Below are positions 25,460 to 33,785 of a stretch of 64,000 bases of DNA, piece by piece. Location of the stretch: positions 124,001-188,000 of the forward strand of contig CANQPD010000001.1 of NCBI GenBank assembly GCA_947625655.1, given 5' to 3'. Source of the stretch: an uncultured Dysosmobacter sp. GTDB lineage: Bacteria > Bacillota > Clostridia > Oscillospirales > Oscillospiraceae. Position 1 is the first letter of the stretch. Every line of letters starts with the position of its first letter. Below the pieces are notes generated by a model. The model saw only the letters and a list, made by a program, of their open reading frames with translations. It had not been told where the DNA came from and ran no database searches. The position numbers and the translations under genes are program-made.

Positions 25460-26698
25460 TTACTTGGCCAGGACTTTCTTCAGCTTGGCGAAGCGGGGCA
25501 GGGAGTCCTGCTTGGGCAGCTTGGGCTCGCCCTGGATCAGGGGCAGGGCATAGTCGATGAAGGGTTTCTCCACGCCGTTGTGGGCGGCGTTGATCCACTC
25601 CAGGGGCACCTTCTTCTCGGTGTTGGCCACGTCGGTCAGGCCCAGCAGCTTAGTTCTGCAGACGTACTTGCCGTCCTCATAGCTCCGCTCAAAGCCCACC
25701 ATCTTGTCGGTGATGCCGTTGACCGCGTTTTCCACGGCGGCCTTGCCGGACATATAGGACTCCTCGATGTCGGTCTCGGAGGCCAGATGGGCGCCGCAGC
25801 GCTGCAGCAGGCTCAGCTCGATGCCCCGGACCTTGGCGCCGGTCTTCTCCTTGACCACGTTGGCCAGCATGGCGGCCAGGCCGCCCAGCTGGGCATGGCC
25901 GAAGCCGTCGGTGGCAGAGGTCTTCGCCTCGGAGACGAAGGAGCCGTCGGCATAGTGGATGCCCTCGGACACGGCCACCATGCAGTTGCCCTTCTCCTTG
26001 TAGATGCGCTCCACATCCGCCAGGAAGGCGTCCATGTCGAAGTCCACCTCGGGCAGATACACCAGGTCGGGGCCGGCGCCGTAAGCGGTGGCCAGGGCGG
26101 CGGAGGCGGCCAGCCAGCCGGCGTGACGGCCCATGATCTCAATGATGCAGACCATGCCGGTGTCGTACACCCGGGCGTCCTGATAGACCTCCATGCAGCT
26201 CGTGGCGATATACTTGGCGGCGGAGGCGAAGCCGGGGCAGTGGTCGGTGCCGAACAGGTCGTTGTCGATGGTCTTGGGCACGCCCATCACGCGGCACTCA
26301 TAGCCCACCTTCTGCATGTACTTGGAGATCTTGTTGCAGGTATCCATGGAGTCGTTGCCGCCGTTATAGAAGAAATAACGGACGTCGTACTTCTTGAAGA
26401 TCTCCAGGATGCGCTTGTAATCGGTGTCGTCCACATCAGGATCAGCCATCTTGTAGCGGCAGGAGCCCAGGGCGGAAGAGGGAGTGTACTTCAGCAGCTC
26501 CAGCTCGGCGGGATCCTCCTCGCCCATATCGAACAGGCGGTCGTTCAGAACGCCCTTGATGCCGTGCTCCGCGCCCAGGACGCGGGTGATGTTGGGATTT
26601 TTCAGTGCGGTGTCGACGACGCCGTACACACTGGCATTGATGACGGAAGTGGGACCGCCGGACTGGCCGACGATGCATGCGCCTTTCAGCTCACTCAT
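25460..26698 (-). CDS. pfp: Pyrophosphate-dependent phosphofructokinase
   Basis: A 412-aa diphosphate-fructose-6-phosphate 1-phosphotransferase, which uses PPi instead of ATP and works reversibly in glycolysis and gluconeogenesis. GQSGGPTSVIN near the start and GGNDSMDT mark the active site. The Asp after GGN, where ATP enzymes have Gly, indicates PPi use, and PKTIDNDL is the family substrate loop. The start ATG 26698 has AGGAGG upstream. It is divergent from the aldolase gene fba. Confidence 0.93.
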   Translation of the reverse strand: MSELKGACIVGQSGGPTSVINASVYGVVDTALKNPNITRVLGAEHGIKGVLNDRLFDMGEEDPAELELLKYTPSSALGSCRYKMADPDVDDTDYKRILEIFKKYDVRYFFYNGGNDSMDTCNKISKYMQKVGYECRVMGVPKTIDNDLFGTDHCPGFASAAKYIATSCMEVYQDARVYDTGMVCIIEIMGRHAGWLAASAALATAYGAGPDLVYLPEVDFDMDAFLADVERIYKEKGNCMVAVSEGIHYADGSFVSEAKTSATDGFGHAQLGGLAAMLANVVKEKTGAKVRGIELSLLQRCGAHLASETDIEESYMSGKAAVENAVNGITDKMVGFERSYEDGKYVCRTKLLGLTDVANTEKKVPLEWINAAHNGVEKPFIDYALPLIQGEPKLPKQDSLPRFAKLKKVLAK

Positions 26699-26754
26699 GG
26701 GAAAAAGCCTCCTCAAAAAATATGTTTATCTTCTGCGGGAAAGTCAGCTTCTCT

Positions 26755-26783
26755 ATCATATCATTGAAAAAAAGAATTGTAAA
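26755..26783 (-). promoter_or_regulatory. Promoter of pfp
   Basis: On the minus strand, TTTACA (26783-26778), a 17-nt spacer and TATGAT (26760-26755). It lies in an AT-rich intergenic region that contrasts with the GC-rich genes. Confidence 0.7.
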
Positions 26784-26854
26784 TACTTGCAATTTAATTT
26801 TTCTGTGATATTATCATAGGAGAAAATCGTTTTCGTCCGTTTGATTCTCCGGAT

Positions 26855-26883
26855 TTGACAATTCGTTAACCAGCGGGTATTCC
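26855..26883 (+). promoter_or_regulatory. Promoter of fba
   Basis: Consensus TTGACA (26855-26860), a 17-nt spacer and TATTCC (26878-26883) lie 55 nt ahead of the aldolase start. Confidence 0.65.
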
Positions 26884-26937
26884 CAAAGACGGAGAGACGG
26901 CGGGCGGAACAAATAAAAAATTCAGGAGATGATCGTT

Positions 26938-27906
26938 ATGCCACTGGTTACCACTACCGAAATGTTCAAGAAGGCCTATGACGGCGGTTATGCTATCGGT
27001 GCCTTCAACGTGAACAACATGGAGATCGTGCAGGGTATCACCGAGGCCGCCCAGGAGCTGAAGGCCCCCCTGATCCTGCAGGTGTCCAAGGGCGCCCGCG
27101 CCTACGCCAACCACACTTATCTTGTCAAGCTGGTGGAGGCCGCTGTCATCGAGTGCCCCGACATCCCCATCGCCCTGCATCTGGACCACGGCCCGGATTT
27201 CGAGACCTGCAAGTCCTGCATCGACGGCGGCTTCACCTCCGTCATGATCGACGCCTCCAGCAAGCCCTTCCAGGAGAACATCGAGATCACCAAGCAGGTC
27301 GTGGAGTACGCCCATGACCACGGCGTGGTGGTCGAGGCCGAGCTGGGCACCCTGGCCGGCATCGAGGACGATGTGAAGGTCGCCGCCCACGCCGCCTCCT
27401 ACACCCGCCCCGAAGAGGTGGAGGAGTTCGTGACCAAGACCGGCTGCGACTCCCTGGCCATCGCCATCGGCACCAGCCACGGCGCTTACAAGTTCACCGC
27501 CGCCCAGTGCACCCGCAATGAGAAGGGCATCCTGGTTCCGCCCCCGCTGCGCTTCGATGTGCTGGAGGAGGTCTCCAAGCGCCTGCCCGGCTTCCCCATC
27601 GTGCTGCACGGCTCTTCCTCCGTGCCCCAGGAGTTCGTGAAGCTCATCAACGAGAACGGCGGCAACATGCCCGACGCCGTGGGCATCCCCGAGGAGCAGC
27701 TGCGCCACGCCGCCGAGCTGTCCGTGTGCAAGATCAACATTGACTCCGACCTGCGCCTGGCCATGACCGCTACCATCCGCCAGCACTTCGCGGAGCATCC
27801 CGCCGACTTCGATCCCCGCCAGTACCTGAAGCCCGCCCGCGCCGCCATCAAGGCCATGGTGGCCCACAAGATCGTGGACGTCCTTGGCTGCGACCACAAG
27901 GCATAA
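26938..27906 (+). CDS. fba: Class II fructose-bisphosphate aldolase
   Basis: A 322-aa zinc-dependent aldolase that splits fructose-1,6-bisphosphate. Metal and catalytic residues sit in HLDHGPDFETC, in the later His-containing segments (GTSHGAYK) and in VLHGSSSVPQ; the C-terminal NIDSDLR motif is present. The start ATG 26938 is chosen because AGGAG (26924-26928) is 9 nt upstream, while ATG 26929 directly abuts it. Codon use is strongly biased to C-ending codons, as expected for a highly expressed gene. Confidence 0.95.
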   Translation: MPLVTTTEMFKKAYDGGYAIGAFNVNNMEIVQGITEAAQELKAPLILQVSKGARAYANHTYLVKLVEAAVIECPDIPIALHLDHGPDFETCKSCIDGGFTSVMIDASSKPFQENIEITKQVVEYAHDHGVVVEAELGTLAGIEDDVKVAAHAASYTRPEEVEEFVTKTGCDSLAIAIGTSHGAYKFTAAQCTRNEKGILVPPPLRFDVLEEVSKRLPGFPIVLHGSSSVPQEFVKLINENGGNMPDAVGIPEEQLRHAAELSVCKINIDSDLRLAMTATIRQHFAEHPADFDPRQYLKPARAAIKAMVAHKIVDVLGCDHKA

Positions 27907-27923
27907 TTCAATCCCCGCACACC

Positions 27924-27957
27924 AAAGAAGAGGCGCATTGCGCCTCTTCTTTTTTTG
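27924..27957 (+). terminator. Terminator of fba
   Basis: Stem GAAGAGGCGC (27927-27936) with GCGCCTCTTC (27940-27949) and a long T-run. Confidence 0.92.
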
Positions 27958-28007
27958 TCTCCCGCCCCGGCAGCTCCGCATACACTGGGGAGAGGGGAGG
28001 GAAGGCC

Positions 28008-28511
28008 ATGCGCTTTTCACAGGACTATGACCGGACGGCGGCGGTGCTGTACGCCCATCACTGGGCCTATGGCCGGAATCCGGCCTTTTACGATTACGAA
28101 AAGCTGGGGGGAGACTGCACCAACTTTGCGTCCCAGTGCATCTTTGCCGGCAGCGGCGTCATGAATTTCACACCCACCTACGGCTGGTATTACATCGACG
28201 CCAACCAGAAGGCCCCCGCCTGGACAGGGGTGCCGTATCTTTATAACTTCCTCACCAGAAGAGGCCCCTCCGTGGGGCCTGTCGGAGAACCCTGCGCCCT
28301 GGAGGATCTGCGGCCGGGGGATCTGGCGCAGCTCTCCTTCAAGGGCGGGGAGTTCCAGCACTCGCCCATCGTGGTGTCCACCGGCTGGCCCATCACATTG
28401 GACAACGTGCTGGTGGCCGCCCACAGCTACGACGCCGACAACCGGCCCCTGTCCACCTATGAGTTTCAGGATATCCGCTTCATCCACATCACGGGCGTCA
28501 TGCGGCCATAG
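28008..28511 (+). CDS. Amidase-domain (CTNFASQ type) protein
   Basis: A 167-aa protein that resembles the putative amidase domain (Amidase_6): YDYEKLGGDCTNFASQCIFAGSG holds the likely catalytic Cys, and a later histidine (EFQHSPIV) completes a papain-like pair. No signal peptide is visible, so either it acts inside the cell or mother cell, or it is exported by another route. In Firmicutes such domains occur in cell-wall or spore proteins. GGAGGGAAGG precedes ATG 28008. It has no obvious operon partner. Confidence 0.75.
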   Translation: MRFSQDYDRTAAVLYAHHWAYGRNPAFYDYEKLGGDCTNFASQCIFAGSGVMNFTPTYGWYYIDANQKAPAWTGVPYLYNFLTRRGPSVGPVGEPCALEDLRPGDLAQLSFKGGEFQHSPIVVSTGWPITLDNVLVAAHSYDADNRPLSTYEFQDIRFIHITGVMRP

Positions 28512-28590
28512 GCCGATTTAAGGAATTGTTCACAATTTTTCCCGGGGCTGTGCTATTATGAAACACATACAAAAGAGGAGGGATGCTTCT

Positions 28591-30318
28591 GTGAAAAAAC
28601 TGCTGTCCTGCCTGCTGGCCCTTGCGCTGGCATCGTCGTTGACGGTGCCCATGGCCTCGGCCACCGGGTATACGGATATCCCCGCCGGCAGTTCTCTTGC
28701 GGGAGAGGTGCAGAAGGCGGTGGACTACGGTCTGATGAACGGGTACAGCGCCGAGACCTTCGGCTATTCTGACACTATGACCCGGGTGCAGTTTGTGACG
28801 GTGCTGGATCGGATGGTTGGATGGTCCGCCAGTTATGATGTTAAGATAGCTATGTGGACAATCCCATTTAAGGCCATGGAAATATCGGAAGATGCGATTT
28901 CCCCTGTCTATCTGCCCGGTATCGAAGAAGCGGTGAGGCACGATGTGGTAGACCGTGACAGCCCGTTTCGCCCCAACGACCCCATCACCCGGGGGGAGAT
29001 GGCGGAGATGATGGTGCGGGTGCTGGGGCTGAAAGAGGTGGCGCGGCAGCTGGACGCCTCCTCTCCGTCGATGCCCTACTCCGATACTTACTCCGTCCTG
29101 CATGGCGGGACGCCGTTTACCGACCTGCCCTGGGGAAAAACGGGCTATATCACCGTCGCCTATGCCATCGGCATGGCCAACGGCACTTCCGCCACCACAT
29201 TTTCGCCCAACGCCACCGCCACCCGTGCCCAGGCGGCGGCCATGCTGGTGCGCATCTATGAAAAGCTGCATCGGGAGCCTGATTTCGTCCATGGCTTCTA
29301 TGCCATTTCGTCCTACAGCCAGCTGGATCTGGCCGAAAATATGGATGCCGTCAGCGCCGGTTGGAGCCGCATGACCTGGGATGGGGAGACGGCCCTGCTG
29401 TCCACCACCAGCGTCAATGGCAACGAATACAATATCCCCAGCGGCTACGGTGAAGTGACGGAGCGGCTGGAGAGCAGCGGCGTTCCGCTGAACCTCAGCG
29501 TGTTCATGGAAGGCGACAGCCTGACGGCGATGCTGGCCTCGGAGAGCGGCAGGAAGCAGGCCGTGGAGCAGATCATCCAGGAAGTGACTGTGGACTACAA
29601 GACCATCGGCAAGAATCCGTACAGCGGCGTCACCATCGACTTCGAGGGGCTGCGGGGTGACCAGCAGGCGGACTTCGTCACATTCCTGACGGAGCTGGAC
29701 AGGGAATTGGAGCAATTGGGCAAGACCCTGTACGTCTGTGTTTCCCCCGTCCTGGCCGAGGGCTATGACAAGAGCTACAGCGGATATGATTACGCCGCTA
29801 TCGGCGCCCTGGCGGACAGGGTGATCCTGATGGCCTACGATTACGACACCCGGGACATGAGCCAGTTCGTGGGAACGGAATATTACAAGACCGCTGCCAC
29901 GGCGCCGATCCATCAGGTGTATCTAGGCCTGCGGATCATCACGGAGAAGATGGATGCCTCCAAGGTGGCGCTCGGCTTCAGCGCCAAAAATACAGCCTGG
30001 CAGATCGATGAAAACGGCAAACTGCTCTCCGGCACGCCGGGCCATCCCTCCGCCGAGACCGTGGCCAGGCGGCTGGCCCAGACCGGCACGGAATTCGGCT
30101 GGTCGGACACCTACCAGCAGCCCTACGCCATCTATACCACGGAGGACGGCAGCCGCTATTTCCTCTGGTATCAGGATAGCCGGAGCGTCCAGACCGCGCT
30201 GAACGCCGCCAGGCTGCTGGGCGTCAGCGGCGTCTCCATCTGGCGGCTGGGAAATATCCCTCTGTACACCATTGGCGGCCATGACTGGAGCTGGGGCGGA
30301 CTGCTCCATAACAGCTGA
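28591..30318 (+). CDS. SLH-domain glycosyl hydrolase family 18 protein
   Basis: A 575-aa secreted protein. A signal peptide (KKLLSCLLALALASSLTVPM, cut after ASA) is followed by S-layer homology repeats (about residues 25-215, including YTDIP...GYSAETFGYSDTMTR) and a C-terminal GH18 domain (from about 225). The chitinase signature appears as VTIDFEGLRG with the catalytic Glu, and later VILMAYDYDTR. It probably attaches to the cell surface and cuts GlcNAc polymers or cortex glycan. GTG 28591 is chosen because GAGGAGGG lies before it; ATG 28558 lacks a ribosome site. Confidence 0.85.
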   Translation: MKKLLSCLLALALASSLTVPMASATGYTDIPAGSSLAGEVQKAVDYGLMNGYSAETFGYSDTMTRVQFVTVLDRMVGWSASYDVKIAMWTIPFKAMEISEDAISPVYLPGIEEAVRHDVVDRDSPFRPNDPITRGEMAEMMVRVLGLKEVARQLDASSPSMPYSDTYSVLHGGTPFTDLPWGKTGYITVAYAIGMANGTSATTFSPNATATRAQAAAMLVRIYEKLHREPDFVHGFYAISSYSQLDLAENMDAVSAGWSRMTWDGETALLSTTSVNGNEYNIPSGYGEVTERLESSGVPLNLSVFMEGDSLTAMLASESGRKQAVEQIIQEVTVDYKTIGKNPYSGVTIDFEGLRGDQQADFVTFLTELDRELEQLGKTLYVCVSPVLAEGYDKSYSGYDYAAIGALADRVILMAYDYDTRDMSQFVGTEYYKTAATAPIHQVYLGLRIITEKMDASKVALGFSAKNTAWQIDENGKLLSGTPGHPSAETVARRLAQTGTEFGWSDTYQQPYAIYTTEDGSRYFLWYQDSRSVQTALNAARLLGVSGVSIWRLGNIPLYTIGGHDWSWGGLLHNS

Positions 30319-30351
30319 AAGGGCAGGGGAGTGCCAAAGCAGGGAAGTATC

Positions 30352-30387
30352 AAAAAAGGAGCGAACGCTGCCGTTCGCTCCTTTTTT
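30352..30387. terminator. Bidirectional terminator
   Basis: A perfect 16-bp palindrome (30352-30367/30372-30387) with loop CTGC and six A/T on each side lies between convergent genes. It overlaps the recombinase stop codon on the minus strand. Confidence 0.92.
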
Positions 30388-31405
30388 ATTCAGGCTCCTT
30401 TGATTTCTTCGGTGTTTTCACATGGGACAGGGGATTTGCCTTCGCGGCCACCCGCAGGGCTTCATTGTCGATATGGGTGTAAATTTCAGTCGTGTTCAAA
30501 TGGTCGTGGCCCAAAACCTCCTGCACGGCCCGGACGTCCACGCCGTTTTGCAGCATCAGCGTGGCGGCGGTGTGCCGCAGCTTGTGGGAGGAATACTGGG
30601 TGCTGTCGATCCCGGCGGCGCCCAGCCGTTTTTTCACCATGGCGTGGACCATGGAGCGGCTGATGCGCTCGTTTCGGGAGGACAGGAACAGCGCGTTCTG
30701 ATCCCGGCCCACAATGGGCCGCCGCACCGCCAAATAACGCTTTAAAGCCTCCTGACAGGCTTCGTTCAGGTAGATGATGCGGACTTTGTTGCCTTTGCCC
30801 AGCACCCGCAGGGCTTCGCCCTGGATGTCGTTGAGATTCAGGCCCACCAGCTCGGAGATCCGCAGCCCGCAGTTGAGGAACAGCGTCAGGATGCAGTAGT
30901 CCCGTTCCTGGTTTTTGCCATCCACGGACTCCAAAAGCTGCAAACTTTCGTCTAAAGTCAGGTATTTCGGCAATGTTTTCTTCAGTTTTGGGGAGTCGAT
31001 ATCTTTGACAGGATTTTCACGAAGCAGGTGCATCTTGTTGGTCAGGTAATTATAAAACGACCGGATGGTGGCAATTTTTCGGGCACGGGACGCGGCGTTC
31101 AGGCCGTAGTCGGAATTGCGGCTATTCGGATAGCGGACGCGGTCGCGGCTGAGATAGGTCATGTAGCCGTAGATATCCGTCAGGGTCACGCTAGCCACGA
31201 AATCCAGGTCCACATCCATAATGTCGATCTCATCCAGCGCTTTGCCGGCAAGCTGCGGATCGCGGATCTGTTTCATGTAGCGGAAGAAATTCCGCAGGTC
31301 CAGAAAGTATTCATCGACCGTGCGCTTGGAGTGCGCCTTGACGGTTTCATGGTATGAAAGAAAATCCCGCAGGATCTGCGGCGCTTCGGTGCGGTAATCT
31401 GGCAT
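30386..31405 (-). CDS. Tyrosine recombinase, XerC/XerD-like
   Basis: A 339-aa site-specific recombinase with an N-terminal SAM-like core-binding domain (about residues 5-125) and a complete catalytic domain: R182 (CGLRISE), K204, H274 and R277 (HKLRH), H300 (LGH) and nucleophile Y309 (TEIYTHI). The start ATG 31405 gives the usual Xer length; the frame is open upstream to 31810 through a noncoding-looking stretch, and the ribosome site is weak. A dif-like palindrome (31530-31555) lies 125 nt upstream, the arrangement seen for single-recombinase Xer systems. xerD lies at the right edge of the window. Confidence 0.88.
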   Translation of the reverse strand: MPDYRTEAPQILRDFLSYHETVKAHSKRTVDEYFLDLRNFFRYMKQIRDPQLAGKALDEIDIMDVDLDFVASVTLTDIYGYMTYLSRDRVRYPNSRNSDYGLNAASRARKIATIRSFYNYLTNKMHLLRENPVKDIDSPKLKKTLPKYLTLDESLQLLESVDGKNQERDYCILTLFLNCGLRISELVGLNLNDIQGEALRVLGKGNKVRIIYLNEACQEALKRYLAVRRPIVGRDQNALFLSSRNERISRSMVHAMVKKRLGAAGIDSTQYSSHKLRHTAATLMLQNGVDVRAVQEVLGHDHLNTTEIYTHIDNEALRVAAKANPLSHVKTPKKSKEPE

Positions 31406-31529
31406 AACTGTAACGAGGTATGGAAGCGCGTAAAAATTTGCTTCAGTTCCGTCATAAAAGCGCGGAACCCCCAAAATCGGCGGCGGATCGGCCTGAAGCG
31501 GACTTACGGCGGTTTTGCTCTCCCCTAAA

Positions 31530-31555
31530 TTGAACAAAATTTTTATTTTGTTCAA
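31530..31555. other. dif-like palindrome, candidate left attachment site
   Basis: Arms TTGAACAAAAT (31530-31540) and ATTTTGTTCAA (31545-31555) flank four T. The size and layout suit a tyrosine-recombinase crossover site. The right part, TATTTTGTTCAA (31544-31555), recurs exactly at 34526-34537 in the same orientation. Confidence 0.5.
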
Positions 31556-31624
31556 AAATATATGGACGATAAAATGGGCCGCCCCCCTTCGGGGTCCGTC
31601 CCGAAATTTGTAGTCCATATATTT
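31556..31624. repeat. Long stem-loop beside the dif-like site
   Basis: AAATATATGGAC (31556-31567) pairs perfectly with GTCCATATATTT (31613-31624). The 45-nt loop holds a GC-rich inner hairpin (CCCC-TTC-GGGG near 31584-31594). It abuts the dif-like palindrome and may be a recombinase-binding, replication or packaging structure. Confidence 0.5.
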
Positions 31625-31872
31625 CTGCAAGGGTCTCGCCCTGGCTGCGCCAGGCTGCGCGCGGAAAATCGCGCCCGCAGCGCACCGGAAAGCAACGGAT
31701 TTTCCGCGCTTGGGCTTCGCCGCTGCGACCAACAAAATAAGGTCTTTTGTGCAATTTCGCCGCCAATGACCCCGGCTTTTCCGGGCCACAGGCGGGCCAA
31801 CATACCCCACGTCCTCCTTTCAAAGAAAGTCCCGCCGCCAAGGCCGCTCTACCGGCCGTGGCGCGGATTTTA

Positions 31873-31917
31873 TTTGTGTCAAACCCCTTCGTCAAAAGTG
31901 CAAGGGGTTGACACAAA
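31873..31917. repeat. Imperfect 16-bp inverted repeat with the GGGGTTGAC motif
   Basis: TTTGTGTCAAACCCCTT (31873-31889) pairs with AAGGGGTTGACACAAA (31902-31917) with one bulged A and a 12-nt loop. The right arm holds one copy of GCAAGRGGTTGAC (31900-31912); others are at 33724, 33824 and 34388. The rest of 31625-31956 holds no gene I can support. Confidence 0.55.
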
Positions 31918-31956
31918 CAGTATAGAGCGCCACTAGGCCGGTTGTCAACCAAAAGT

Positions 31957-32493
31957 TTACCGCCTACCGCCCCGGCTGGCCCGCCGTCTCTCCCGCTGCT
32001 GGGCCTTGGATGACATCAAAACGTCTGCCATGGCGTAGATCATCGTCACCGACGGCGAGTTGTGCGCAAGCGCCCGCTGCACCCTGTCAATGCTGCCGTA
32101 CTTCTCCATGAGCCGCACGGCGTAGACCTTGCGGAAGCTGTGGGTCCCAACGTTCTGTTCCAGCCGGAACGCCTTGGCGGCCCGCTTGATGTCCTTCCAA
32201 ACGGCCTGCCGGGTCTTGTGGGTCCCCGGCTTCGCGCCGGGGAACGCCCACACCGGCCCCGCCTGAGCGAACACCTGTTCTAGAAGCGGCTTGGGCAGGC
32301 CGCACCGGTGCATCTTGCCCGTCTTTTTTTCCCGGACCCACATGGACGGGCGCAGCTGCTCCGTCCGCAGTTCCAAAACGTCCGAAATGCGAAGCCCCGT
32401 GTGTAAAACGACCTCCATAATCAGGGCGTTTTGCGGCGTCAGCGCCGCCAGGATGTGTCCAACCTCCCGGTTCAAAAGGTATTCCGTGGTCAT
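31957..32493 (-). CDS. Small tyrosine integrase (catalytic domain only)
   Basis: A 178-aa phage-integrase family protein consisting almost only of the catalytic domain: R35 (TGLRISD), a Lys in the beta-hairpin (about 56-60), H118-x-x-R121 (HSFR), H144 (LAHN) and nucleophile Y153. The N-terminal arm- and core-binding domains of full integrases are missing, and the C-terminus is very basic. Such short integrases occur on small plasmids. It is transcribed in the same direction as the rep gene. It may catalyse integration of the element or resolve its multimers. Confidence 0.82.
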   Translation of the reverse strand: MTTEYLLNREVGHILAALTPQNALIMEVVLHTGLRISDVLELRTEQLRPSMWVREKKTGKMHRCGLPKPLLEQVFAQAGPVWAFPGAKPGTHKTRQAVWKDIKRAAKAFRLEQNVGTHSFRKVYAVRLMEKYGSIDRVQRALAHNSPSVTMIYAMADVLMSSKAQQRERRRASRGGRR

Positions 32494-32665
32494 GCTCCAC
32501 CGTCCTTTCCCCCGGTTTTTCCGGGGTCATCGCCGCCCCCAAAGCGCCGGGGCCCGCCCCGGCGCGGGGGTCGGCGGGCGTGGTCGACAATCCCCAAAAT
32601 GTAAACCACGCCCAGCATACAAATTTCCGTGAGGGGGCTTTTTGGAGCCCCCCTCTCCTCCTGCC

Positions 32666-32696
32666 GGTTCCCTAACAAGGATCTTGTTAGGGAACC
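32666..32696 (-). terminator. Perfect hairpin at the rep stop codon
   Basis: GGTTCCCTAACAAG (32666-32679) pairs perfectly with CTTGTTAGGGAACC (32683-32696); the rep stop codon TAA lies within the stem. A second hairpin (GGGGGC/GCCCCC with an A-rich loop, about 32633-32652) follows on the minus strand. No clean T-run follows, so it may protect the mRNA end or act as a weak terminator. Confidence 0.55.
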
Positions 32697-33556
32697 TCTC
32701 CGCCCTCCGTCCGCAGCCGCACAAAGCGGCTCCACGGCAGCCCGTCCACGGCGAAGGGCTCCGCCTCCCCGCTGGCCGCCAGGGCATCAAAGTCCACGTC
32801 GCACCACTCCACGGCGGGCCGCCGCAGCTTGCCGCCGGAGTAGTACCACCTGCCCCCGATCTTCTCCTGCTGCTTGGCCACGTACTTGCAGCAGTACCCC
32901 ACGGCAGCCGCCCGCTCGCCGTAGAGGCGGATGGCCGTGCTGAACCCCCAGCCCCATGCGGGCAGGTTATAGACGGGGTGGCCGCCCTTGTCCCGGTGGC
33001 CACTGTCGGCCACGGGCAGGGCGTCGTTGAAGAATCCGTGGAAGTGGATGGCCCCGTCCTTGTGGTGCTCCGGCACCAGGACGTAGGCCAGCCCCTCCCG
33101 GCGGACCCGGTTGTCCAGCCAGTGGCTCAGGTGCCTGACCACCTCCACGGGGTCATAGCGGTCAATGCGCCGCTGATCCAGGGTCAGCGTCACGAAGTAG
33201 GCCCAGTCGTTGCACAGACCCAGGTCCCGCACGGCCACCCGTGCGCGGCGCTGCGCCCGCTCCCTGCTGGCCCTCTGGCGGGCCTGTAAGGCCGCCTCAT
33301 CCACGCCGTCATCCTGGATGGCTGCCCGCTCTAAAACCGCGTAGGCGTCCTCCTGGCGCTTTCTGCGGCGAGCGCGGGCCAGCACGGGGTCGGTCTGCTC
33401 CAGAAGCTGGGCATGGATGTCCCGGACGTCCTCGTCCCGGTCATACCGGGCCGCTTCCCGCTCCACGGCCCCGCCCCCAAAAGGCGCGGACGCCGCGACG
33501 ATCTCCGCGCCCCCGTCCGGGTAGCGCTTGATCCGGCAATTGTGCAGAAGCTCCAT
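32687..33556 (-). CDS. HUH rolling-circle replication initiator (two-tyrosine type)
   Basis: A 289-aa Rep protein. Motif 1 FVTLTLD (121-127), the metal-binding HFH of the HUH motif (171-173) and motif 3 YCCKYVAK with two tyrosines (Y221, Y225) are all present. The YxxKYxxK pattern is that of phiX174 protein A and of gokushovirus or inovirus initiators, which nick and re-ligate DNA with alternating tyrosines. A basic helical region (about 60-110) precedes the catalytic core. The start ATG 33556 (weak GGAAA site) is preferred; ATG 33577 would add seven residues. The predicted nick site lies about 100 nt upstream. Confidence 0.85.
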   Translation of the reverse strand: MELLHNCRIKRYPDGGAEIVAASAPFGGGAVEREAARYDRDEDVRDIHAQLLEQTDPVLARARRRKRQEDAYAVLERAAIQDDGVDEAALQARQRASRERAQRRARVAVRDLGLCNDWAYFVTLTLDQRRIDRYDPVEVVRHLSHWLDNRVRREGLAYVLVPEHHKDGAIHFHGFFNDALPVADSGHRDKGGHPVYNLPAWGWGFSTAIRLYGERAAAVGYCCKYVAKQQEKIGGRWYYSGGKLRRPAVEWCDVDFDALAASGEAEPFAVDGLPWSRFVRLRTEGGEVP

Positions 33557-33649
33557 AGGCTTTTCCGTGGGGGACATTCTCCCGCTACAGCGGCCCCGGC
33601 TGGCGGGCTGACGCGCCCTCTGCCGTGGGCCTGTGACGGAATAATGTCC

Positions 33650-33709
33650 TAATATCAAGTAAGGGGCACCGCACCGCCGGAAGGGGCTTGACAAGCCCGT
33701 CCGGCAGTG
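33650..33709 (-). other. Candidate double-strand origin of the rolling-circle element
   Basis: On the minus strand, ACTTGATATTA (33660-33650) is identical to the phiX174 origin core, where protein A cuts CTTG/ATA; the predicted nick lies between 33656 and 33655. Right beside it is a long hairpin with arms CACCGCCGGA (33672-33681) and TCCGGCAGTG (33700-33709) and an inner stem GGGCTTG/CAAGCCC (33684-33690/33692-33698). A nick site beside a hairpin, upstream of a matching two-Tyr Rep, is the layout of rolling-circle origins. Confidence 0.65.
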
Positions 33710-33716
33710 CTAGGAT
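33688..33716 (+). promoter_or_regulatory. Consensus promoter inside the origin hairpin
   Basis: TTGACA (33688-33693), exactly 17 nt, then TAGGAT (33711-33716), pointing away from rep. The -35 box lies in the loop side of the origin hairpin, so Rep binding could block it. Confidence 0.75.
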
Positions 33717-33722
33717 AATACC

Positions 33723-33785
33723 TGCAAGGGGTTGACGCAAGTCAACCGAGGGCGTCCAGGCTTCGGCCTGGGCGCTCTCTTTTTA
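33723..33785 (+). ncRNA. Candidate 60-nt two-hairpin small RNA
   Basis: The promoter at 33688-33716 leads straight into GGTTGAC-GCAA-GTCAACC (33730-33747) and then a 14-bp terminator stem with a TTCG loop (33748-33761/33766-33779) and a T-run. The resulting RNA would be about 60 nt with no room for a gene. It runs opposite to rep and upstream of it. A counter-transcribed copy-control RNA is the simplest reading, provided the rep mRNA starts further upstream than 33785. Confidence 0.6.

Noticed and set aside
31406-31810. N-terminal extension of the Xer-like recombinase up to 31810
   Set aside because: It would read through the dif-like palindrome and the stem-loop; family length and domain start fit ATG 31405.
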